From Acidobacteriota bacterium (GTDB lineage: Bacteria > Acidobacteriota > Vicinamibacteria > Vicinamibacterales > JAKQTR01), in assembly GCA_026393735.1 (NCBI GenBank), contig JAPKZP010000143.1:1-7006 (forward strand): a DNA stretch of 7,006 bases. The letters run 5' to 3'. Each line of letters opens with the position of its first letter. Positions within the stretch are counted from its first letter, which is position 1. Below, piece by piece: positions 1 through 4,801 of the stretch. A program made the position numbers and the translations under genes. The notes beneath the pieces were generated by a model, which searched no databases, was not told where the DNA came from, and saw nothing but the letters and a program-made list of their open reading frames with translations.

Positions 1-470
1 GGCTGCCAGTTGGTCGGCATCTCGGTCAAGACCTTGGGAGCGGTGGCGGTGGGCGAGGCGACCCCCGCAAGCGTGGCGAGTTGCGCCAAGGCCCCCGCCC
101 CCGCCTGTCGGTAGGGCGCCATCTGGGCCTGCCGGTTGGCGTACTGTTCCTTGGCGAACGCGAACTGTGCCCGGCGGTCTTCGACGGTCGCGTTGTCGAG
201 CGCCGTCTGCCTAGCGAGTTCATCATCCAGGCGCTTCTGTTCGGCCTCCCATTGGAGTTTGGCTTCCGCGTCGTAGCGTTCCTGCTCCTTGATGCGCTGG
301 GCTTCCTTCTCGCGCTCAAAGGCAATCGCTTCGGTGTTCGACGCCTGTTCGGCGGTTGCCGCTTTCTTGGTGGCGTTACTGGACGATCGGGAACCCACGA
401 CGCCGGCGGCCACGCTCGCCCCGCCCGAGATCGCGGCGCCCCAGATAAACGGGATTGCGGCTGCTGGCAT
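1..470 (-). CDS. Alanine-rich coiled-coil virion protein, probable DNA-ejection protein (3' end outside window)
   Basis: Open from an ATG at 470 to the window edge, giving the first 156 residues of a longer protein. The start is fixed by AGGAG (477-481) six bases upstream, which overlaps the TAG stop of the preceding gene. Residues 5-26 are a glycine/alanine-rich hydrophobic stretch that could insert in a membrane. Residues 35-115 are highly charged (runs such as FEREKEAQRIKEQER) with heptad-like spacing, so a long coiled coil. Residues 113-135 contain a segment around MAPYRQAGAGALAQL that I recognise from many phage proteins of this type. The position, downstream of gp4- and gp10-like genes, matches P22 ejection proteins such as gp7, which leave the virion to help DNA cross the cell envelope. 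That role is inferred from position and composition, not from a diagnostic domain. A tail-associated structural protein is the alternative. Confidence 0.75.
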   Translation of the reverse strand, partial: MPAAAIPFIWGAAISGGASVAAGVVGSRSSSNATKKAATAEQASNTEAIAFEREKEAQRIKEQERYDAEAKLQWEAEQKRLDDELARQTALDNATVEDRRAQFAFAKEQYANRQAQMAPYRQAGAGALAQLATLAGVASPTATAPKVLTEMPTNWQ

Positions 471-476
471 AGTCGT

Positions 477-481
477 CTCCT
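477..481 (-). promoter_or_regulatory. Shine-Dalgarno site of the coiled-coil gene
   Basis: AGGAG on the minus strand, six bases before the ATG at 470. It shares bases with the TAG stop (480-482) of the acetyltransferase-like gene, so ribosomes ending there are placed to restart on the next gene. Confidence 0.7.
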
Positions 482-860
482 ACGATGCCTCGACGGACAT
501 CACGTATTGCTCGCCGGGAATCGGTGTCGCGTGCACATGGGACAGCAACGTCCGGACCGTGGGATCGATCGCGGTCGTGACGATCGTCGTGACGCCGTGG
601 GCGTGGGCCATCCCCCGCATCGCATGAACCAGTCGACGTAACACGCTGCCGGTGCCACGATGCGCGGCGTCGACCCAGAGTCCTTCGACATGCCACACGG
701 GCAGGAGCGCCCACGTTCCGATGATCGCGCCCTGCGCGTCCTCGACCACCACCACCTGCGCCTGGCGTATCGGGGTCGAGGGATCCGCCAGAAACGCGAG
801 TTCGGTGCCGGCCAACCTCGGCCACTCCTCGGGAGCGAGGAGACGCGCCTGGTAACTCAT
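480..860 (-). CDS. GNAT-family acetyltransferase-like protein
   Basis: A 126-residue protein. The ATG at 860 overlaps the TGA of the preceding gene (ATGA, 857-860), which sets the start; upstream in-frame starts would lie deep inside that gene. Residues 33-52 look like the paired central strands of the GNAT fold. Residues 60-80 resemble GNAT motif A: a hydrophobic strand LWVD followed by HRGTGSVLRRLV. This approximates the acetyl-CoA loop R-x-x-G-x-G/A, with Val in place of the final small residue. Residues 92-121 could be the motif B strand and C-terminal strand. GNAT enzymes move an acetyl group from acetyl-CoA to an amine; the substrate here is unknown. The gene lies between tail-hub and ejection-type genes. 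T7 gp13, an internal virion protein at a comparable map position, also looks GNAT-like to me, so this may be a virion or assembly protein rather than an active enzyme. Confidence 0.7.
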   Translation of the reverse strand: MSYQARLLAPEEWPRLAGTELAFLADPSTPIRQAQVVVVEDAQGAIIGTWALLPVWHVEGLWVDAAHRGTGSVLRRLVHAMRGMAHAHGVTTIVTTAIDPTVRTLLSHVHATPIPGEQYVMSVEAS

Positions 861-1345
861 GACGCCACCCCCGGCACCGCTTCGACCACGAGGTCGAGTG
901 CACACTGCATCGTGGTCGCGCCGACACTCGCATACGCCACGGCGTAGGTGATCGGGCCGTCGTTGTCGCACCGGAGCAGGACCGTGCCGCTCTGGACGGT
1001 GGCCGTCGTGTTCCCCGTCACCGCCGCAAACGCCTGTCCACAGGTCACGGTCCCATCGATCCAGCCGATCGTCACCGTGGCCGAACTGCTCGTGGTGGCC
1101 GCGCGGGTAATCCGCAGCGCATAGCTCACGCGATAGAGCCCCGCCGTCAGTGACGCAATCGGCACCGCCGTCGTGGTGATCGCGGCGCCTTGGGCCGTCA
1201 GACTCACGGTCTGCAGACGAAAGGCGGCGGCATCCACCTGGTTAGCCAAGGCCATCAACCACGAGACCCACACGCGCGGTACGTAGCCCGTGCGGGCTTC
1301 GACCATCGGGTCACGGGGCAAGCCGGGCAAGCGGAGGCGCAACAT
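857..1345 (-). CDS. Phage structural protein of unknown function, beta-rich
   Basis: A 162-residue protein starting at ATG 1345, which overlaps the TGA of the gp10-like gene (TGATG). AGGAGG lies seven bases upstream inside the gp10-like coding end, which makes this start strong. No catalytic motif is visible. Residues 1-36 hold a short basic start and an aromatic segment (VPRVWVSWL). From about residue 45 on, alternating Ser/Thr/Val/Ala strands suggest a single beta-sandwich or jelly-roll domain, with phrases such as LTAGLYRVSYALRIT and GNTTATVQSG that I associate with phage-derived hypothetical proteins. It occupies the place of the P22 tail needle (gp26), directly after gp10, but lacks the long coiled coil of a needle. 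A tail tip, plug or small fibre domain is possible; this is inference from position. Confidence 0.72.
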   Translation of the reverse strand: MLRLRLPGLPRDPMVEARTGYVPRVWVSWLMALANQVDAAAFRLQTVSLTAQGAAITTTAVPIASLTAGLYRVSYALRITRAATTSSSATVTIGWIDGTVTCGQAFAAVTGNTTATVQSGTVLLRCDNDGPITYAVAYASVGATTMQCALDLVVEAVPGVAS

Positions 1346-2805
1346 CAGGCGGCCTCCTGCTGGTCGCGCAGCGTCACGATCGCGTTGATGATTCGGAAGG
1401 GGATGGGGTCTGTCACCACAAATTCTCCGACGAGATCCTGTCCTGACCCACACCGCCACCACCGCACACGCTGGAGATAGGCCCACAGCGGCCCCACACT
1501 CCGGGTTCGGGCGTTGCCCCAGGTCTTGCCGCCGTCGCGACTCAGGCGCATCTCCATCACGGGGTCTACGCCCCGCCCGCTATAGGTGCCGAGTCCGGAC
1601 TCCAGAATGACCTCGACGCACGAGAGGAAGATGGTTGCGTGGTCGTTGAATAGCGCGGGGGGGCGGCGCATCCGACGAATCGGCAGCCCGTCGACGTCAT
1701 ACCCGTAGGATTCGGAGACCTCGTACAGCGCCCCCGTCACGCCATCGAGGGCCACATGCACCCCAAAGGCGAAGGCGTGATAGCGCGGACGCCAGGCGAC
1801 ATAGGCGTTGGACGCACTGACCCAGGTGCCCCGCGTCGTCCACATCTTCGTCGAGAGATCCAAGGCCCACGTCACGTCTTCGGTCGGCAAGGTCACGAGA
1901 TAGAACGTATGTCCGGCCGCCCGATAACCGGCGCCGATCGCGTCATCGATCGTCGTGTAGCCATGCGAGGCCCACTCGAACGCGAACGTCGAGACAGGGC
2001 GGGGTGCTCCGCCGGTCGCCAAGACCACGGCCCCCTGGCCGTCGGCGGTCTTGGAGAGCCACAGCACCCCGCCCTCCACTTCCTTCGCCGAGAAGGGCGC
2101 CGCGCACCCGTGGGCGAGCAACGCGCCGGGAATGGGCACAAACGGGAAGGGGAACGTGCCCGCGTTGTTCCAGACTTCGGACGTCTCGTCTCCCAGCAAC
2201 CAGATTTCTCGGGCGCTCTTGGGGACGACAAGGGCGACCCAGCGATCGGGCGCCGTCGACCGCTGGGCGTACTGCGTGGGATCCCAGGTGGTCGCGTCAA
2301 ACAGGTCCGAGACGTAGACGGTGGACGTGGCCGAGTCCAAGACAAGGATGTAGCCATCGAGCATGGCGCACATCGTGTTGCCTGAGGCCCGTTCCACCGC
2401 CAGCGTGTCGGTGGTCAGGTCGTAGCTGTACCCGACGTCGCCCGAGGTGATGAACAACTGGCCGCCGCCGTCGCCGTTCCCACAGATGGTGGCCGGATTG
2501 GCGTCAACCGCCACGGTCCCCCGATTGGTCAGCGTGAAGACGCCCCCGCCGGCATCGAACACTTCGTAGAACGTCGCGCCGATGACCGTGAAACACCGCC
2601 CGTTCTGATGAAACAAGGCCCGTCCGGGGGTCTCAATCGCCGTGACGCGCGTTTCCACGCCGGGCGTGGGGTAGAGGGCCATCGCGGTCTTGCCGCCGGG
2701 GACGTCGCGGGGCTCGGGATACCAGTTCACGGTCTGCTGCGCGTCGGCAATCGAGGATTGCGACACGTTCGAGCCCCCGCAGAAGTTCGGCCACGGCACG
2801 CGCAT
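1345..2805 (-). CDS. P22 gp10-like packaged-DNA stabilisation / tail hub protein
   Basis: A 486-residue protein, close to the 472 residues of P22 gp10. In P22, gp10 sits below gp4, closes the head-tail channel and holds the tailspikes and needle. Resemblance to gp10 runs along the length: an N-terminal NWYPEPR region (27-33) where the family has a similar 'YxPVN' phrase; many short beta-strand repeats typical of a propeller-like hub; a stretch around residues 187-280 (phrases REIWLLGDETSEVW and HGCAAPFSA) matching the family core; and a C-terminal segment (about 435-475, RVRWWRCGSG then FVVTDPIPF) matching the last strands of gp10. ATG 2805 is one base beyond the TGA of the gp4-like gene, with GGAGG about 11 bases upstream. 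No transmembrane or enzymatic motif is seen. Recognition is from memory of the family, without a search. Confidence 0.85.
   Translation of the reverse strand: MRVPWPNFCGGSNVSQSSIADAQQTVNWYPEPRDVPGGKTAMALYPTPGVETRVTAIETPGRALFHQNGRCFTVIGATFYEVFDAGGGVFTLTNRGTVAVDANPATICGNGDGGGQLFITSGDVGYSYDLTTDTLAVERASGNTMCAMLDGYILVLDSATSTVYVSDLFDATTWDPTQYAQRSTAPDRWVALVVPKSAREIWLLGDETSEVWNNAGTFPFPFVPIPGALLAHGCAAPFSAKEVEGGVLWLSKTADGQGAVVLATGGAPRPVSTFAFEWASHGYTTIDDAIGAGYRAAGHTFYLVTLPTEDVTWALDLSTKMWTTRGTWVSASNAYVAWRPRYHAFAFGVHVALDGVTGALYEVSESYGYDVDGLPIRRMRRPPALFNDHATIFLSCVEVILESGLGTYSGRGVDPVMEMRLSRDGGKTWGNARTRSVGPLWAYLQRVRWWRCGSGQDLVGEFVVTDPIPFRIINAIVTLRDQQEAA
1353..1358 (-). promoter_or_regulatory. Shine-Dalgarno site inside the end of the gp10-like gene
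   Basis: AGGAGG on the minus strand, seven bases before ATG 1345. It lies within the last codons of the gp10-like gene and fixes the start of the 162-residue protein, where several longer in-frame starts exist. Confidence 0.7.
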
Positions 2806-2806
2806 A

Positions 2807-3553
2807 TCAGTACGTGCCTCCGTACCCGTCCGTGTTCAGGTTGTAGCGCCCCACGCCGCGGAGGCCCGGCATGGCGGGATCCAGCGAGGCGTCGGTGGGG
2901 CGAAAGTTTGCGCGCTTGACGACCGCGAGCGATTCCTTTGCGATCTGTTGCACGCGCGCCGAGGGTTGGGCGTCGAAGTCCGAGGCGAGTTCGATCGCCA
3001 GGCAGTAGCGATACATCCGCGCCCACCCGGGCGGGAAGGTGTAGACGGTCGATAGGTCAGCGAATCCCGTGGCGGCCGTCGGCGTGTAGAGCACAAGGTC
3101 ACACACGCTGTTGTCGGGGACGGGGTACACCGTAATCGTCCCGAGACCGGCGACCCAGTTGTGGTCGTAGTAGCAGGCGGTCGGATATGGCCCGGTGGTG
3201 GTCTTGACGGGAATGGCCTGGTATTCGGCCAGCGTCAATGGTCGCCCGAGAGGGATCTCGATCGCGGGCGACGCCGTACGACTGGGCCGCACGCTGGCGC
3301 CCTCAATCCAGACCGGGCGCACCTGATTGAAGGCTCCCCCCGTGCCAATCGTGTAGGCGGCCGTGCCCGACGTGAGCGGATAGACGCTCCGCGTCACCAT
3401 GTAGAGGCTGGCGCGCTCCGCGCCGAGCCCGTCGACAAAATCGTCCAACGCGATCTTGCCAATCGCGAGGTCTTCCGCCGACGGCGTGTCGGTGGCGTCC
3501 AGCACGCCCAAGAGACGTAGGGACCGCGTGATGAGGTCGGTCGCGCTTGGCAT
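2807..3553 (-). CDS. P22 gp4-like head-to-tail adaptor (tail accessory factor)
   Basis: A 248-residue protein. The P22 gp4 family forms a ring under the portal and seals packaged DNA before gp10 binds. The N-terminal helix (residues 4-19, DLITRSLRLLGVLDA) followed by a PSAEDLAIGKIALDDFV helix is the signature start of this family. Residues 60-72 (TSGTAAYTIGTGG) and 95-160 form the beta-rich insertion common in environmental-phage members. Residues 173-215 (PPGWARMYRYCLAIELA, then helical VQQIAKESLAVVKRAN) are the conserved C-terminal helices. P22 gp4 is shorter (166 residues), so this is the larger variant. ATG 3553 is preceded by GAGAGG (3559-3564), five bases away. It ends one base before the gp10-like ATG, so the two are probably translationally coupled, as expected for partners made in fixed ratio. 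Confidence 0.85.
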   Translation of the reverse strand: MPSATDLITRSLRLLGVLDATDTPSAEDLAIGKIALDDFVDGLGAERASLYMVTRSVYPLTSGTAAYTIGTGGAFNQVRPVWIEGASVRPSRTASPAIEIPLGRPLTLAEYQAIPVKTTTGPYPTACYYDHNWVAGLGTITVYPVPDNSVCDLVLYTPTAATGFADLSTVYTFPPGWARMYRYCLAIELASDFDAQPSARVQQIAKESLAVVKRANFRPTDASLDPAMPGLRGVGRYNLNTDGYGGTY

Positions 3554-3580
3554 CGGATCCTCTCTGTGCGAGGCGCGGCG

Positions 3581-3802
3581 CTACTTCACCGGGCGACGCC
3601 CCACGGGCTTCTTGGACTCGGGCATCTTCACCTCCACCCCCACAGGCGCCGGCGCATCCGGTCTGGGCACGGGCGGTGAGGCCACCACGGGCGCCGCCGA
3701 ATCGGACCACCCCGGCCCAAGGGCCTCGGACTCGGCCTGAGTCTGGACGATCCGCGCCGGTTCCGTGGCGTGGTAGCGCCAGGACGGATAGCACACCTTC
3801 AT
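3581..3802 (-). CDS. Small Pro/Ala-rich phage protein
   Basis: A 73-residue protein. I start it at ATG 3802 because this overlaps the TGA of the upstream gene (ATGA, 3799-3802) and has GGAG six bases before it (3809-3812); an ATG at 3820 would add six residues but overlaps more. The N-terminal part (YPSWRYHATEPARIV, then EALGPGWSDS, residues 4-36) is a pattern I recognise from short hypothetical proteins common in phage virion operons: aromatic Y-P-x-W-x-Y-H, then T-E-P-A, then L-G-x-G-W-x-D. Residues 40-60 are Pro/Val/Ala-rich and probably unstructured, and the tail is basic (KKPVGRRPVK). No function is known to me. Twenty-seven bases separate it from the gp4-like gene. Confidence 0.7.
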   Translation of the reverse strand: MKVCYPSWRYHATEPARIVQTQAESEALGPGWSDSAAPVVASPPVPRPDAPAPVGVEVKMPESKKPVGRRPVK

Positions 3803-4044
3803 GACTGACTCCAGCACCACACCGACAAGAGACCGCTCGTTGTGCCGGTGCGAATGAACTTGATTCGGATCAGATCCTCGGCGCGGTCCACGTAGATCAC
3901 GTCGCCGGGATCCATGACCGTGCCGACCGAGGCGGTCGGATCGGCGTCAATGCGCCACCGGATCTGGGCCGTCTCTAGACGGAACCCACAGCCGGCCATG
4001 TTGGCGCGAATCGCGGCGGTGATGCCGATGGCGCTGTTCGCCAC
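3799..4044 (-). CDS. Small beta-sandwich protein, second copy of the fibre N-terminal domain; start apparently frameshifted
   Basis: An 81-residue frame from a GTG at 4044. It aligns with residues 37-119 of the neighbouring fibre: LETAQIRWRID against LETAEIRIRVD, ASVGTVMDPGDVI against ATVGQVVSPGSVV, and IRTGTTSGLL against FRTGGTSGVL. Two cysteines (19 and 77) match fibre C58 and C117. The GTG has no good ribosome site and cuts the domain short: the same frame continues upstream with ATFEQIP, matching the fibre's MSFEQLT, until a stop at 4114-4116. A well-placed ATG at 4082 (GGAG at 4089-4092) is one base out of frame. Adding one base just after it would give a complete 94-residue protein. So this is either a sequencing error, a disabled gene, or a gene using the weak GTG. 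It is probably a virion decoration or fibre-accessory protein, by similarity to the fibre domain only. Confidence 0.65.
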   Translation of the reverse strand: MANSAIGITAAIRANMAGCGFRLETAQIRWRIDADPTASVGTVMDPGDVIYVDRAEDLIRIKFIRTGTTSGLLSVWCWSQS

Positions 4045-4088
4045 GGGGATTTGCTCGAAGGTGGCAGCAGGAGTCGTCGCATGGTCAT

Positions 4089-4092
4089 CTCC
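4089..4092 (-). promoter_or_regulatory. Shine-Dalgarno site pointing to an out-of-frame ATG
   Basis: GGAG on the minus strand, six bases before ATG 4082. The frame opened there runs only about 34 codons before a TAG inside the small beta-sandwich gene. The site therefore marks the likely original start of that gene before a one-base change. Confidence 0.5.
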
Positions 4093-4099
4093 GTGCGGG

Positions 4100-4132
4100 T
4101 CATGTCCCGGCCTCTAGCATGAGGTAGAAGGT
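4100..4132 (-). pseudogene. Displaced C-terminal codons of the fibre gene
   Basis: On the minus strand this stretch reads T-F-Y-L-M-L-E-A-G-T then TGA (4100-4102), in GC-rich codons (TTC TAC CTC ATG CTA GAG GCC GGG) like the phage genes. The present fibre ends V-V-F-Y-L followed by a seven-residue AT-rich tail. The shared F-Y-L and the base composition suggest that 4100-4132 was the original end of the fibre gene before the HNH gene inserted. The TGA overlaps an ATG at 4103 as ATGA, the spacing usual in this operon. The reading is inferred; no uninterrupted relative is at hand. Confidence 0.45.
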
Positions 4133-4141
4133 CGTTTTTAG

Positions 4142-4150
4142 TGGTATAAT
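4142..4150 (+). promoter_or_regulatory. Extended -10 promoter for a leaderless HNH transcript
   Basis: TGGTATAAT is a perfect extended -10 (TGn plus TATAAT at 4145-4150). No convincing -35 box lies 16-18 bases upstream. The ATG is at 4157, six bases after the hexamer, so transcription would begin at or next to the start codon. No Shine-Dalgarno site is present between 4130 and 4156. This arrangement is typical of leaderless genes. Confidence 0.65.
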
Positions 4151-4156
4151 GCCCAC

Positions 4157-4801
4157 ATGAAACGGCTTAACCTCTCTGGACAACGCTTCGGGCGACTTGT
4201 CGCGCTCAGGCTTGGTCCGCCCTATTACCCAGGCTGGACGCGATGGTGGTGTCGTTGCGACTGTGACCGCGAGGTGCTTGTCGCGACAAACGCGCTGAGA
4301 AAGGGCACGCAGGTGTCGTGCGGTTGCATTCGGAATGAACGCATTGGAGCGGTCAACAGAACGCACGGGCGTAGCAGGACGATCGAATACCGAGTGTGGG
4401 CATCGGCAAAGGCGCGATGCTACAACCGCAAGAATCAGAAATACGCGCTGTACGGTGGGCGCGGGATTACCATGAGCGATGAGTGGCGCGAAGACTTCGC
4501 CGCGTTTTTTCGAGACATGGGCTCTCGTCCAACAGTTCGACACTCCCTTGACCGCATTGACGTACACGGACCCTACAGTTCCGGCAATTGCCGATGGGCT
4601 ACACCGAGACAGCAATCCGAAAACAAGCGAGACAATCGCCTGTTGACGTGGCATGGGCATACTAAGTGCCTGTCCGCGTGGTCCCGCGAGACTGGACTCC
4701 AACCAGCGACGATCCTGTGGAGGCTCGGCGCAGGATGGCCTGTAGGCGACGCACTCTCTCCGGTGGACCATCGTCATGGTAGGATTTCAGTTATTAAGTA
4801 A
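4157..4801 (+). CDS. HNH homing-type endonuclease
   Basis: A 214-residue protein of the familiar phage HNH type. Residues 5-18 (NLSGQRFGRLVAL) open the family's N-terminal beta/zinc module. C32, C34 and C36 with C55 and C57 are the likely zinc ligands. Residues 71-100 carry the conserved helix and loop (EYRVWASAKARCYN, then YALYGGRGI). The nuclease core follows: H129 in HSLDRID and N144 in GNCRWAT, the positions usual for the catalytic finger. Residues 161-200 (TWHGHTKCLSAWSRETG onward) resemble the small helical DNA-binding repeat at the end of these proteins. Such enzymes nick or cut DNA at specific sites and promote spread of their own gene by repair copying. All key motifs are intact, so it is probably active. 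It is the only plus-strand gene here, antisense to the late operon, and its last 28 bases overlap the fibre gene tail to tail. Confidence 0.92.
   Translation: MKRLNLSGQRFGRLVALRLGPPYYPGWTRWWCRCDCDREVLVATNALRKGTQVSCGCIRNERIGAVNRTHGRSRTIEYRVWASAKARCYNRKNQKYALYGGRGITMSDEWREDFAAFFRDMGSRPTVRHSLDRIDVHGPYSSGNCRWATPRQQSENKRDNRLLTWHGHTKCLSAWSRETGLQPATILWRLGAGWPVGDALSPVDHRHGRISVIK

Noticed and set aside
81..641. Plus-strand frames of 100-200 codons across the left half (for example 81-641 and 1756-2385).
   Set aside because: Arginine-, glycine- and proline-rich shadows of the GC-rich minus-strand genes, with no motifs and no ribosome sites.
4100..4777. A 225-codon minus-strand frame opposite the HNH gene, starting with an ATGA overlap at the fibre stop and ending at the next gene's ATGA overlap.
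   Set aside because: The HNH protein on the plus strand has all family motifs, while this product has no recognisable pattern and looks like antisense translation. Only its last ten codons appear to be genuine former phage coding sequence.
4116..4798. Possible degenerate direct repeat flanking the HNH gene (CATGAGGTAGAAGGTC near 4118 and CATGGTAGGATTTC near 4775).
   Set aside because: The match needs gaps and lies in short, AT-rich stretches; it could be chance, and part of the right copy is HNH coding sequence.
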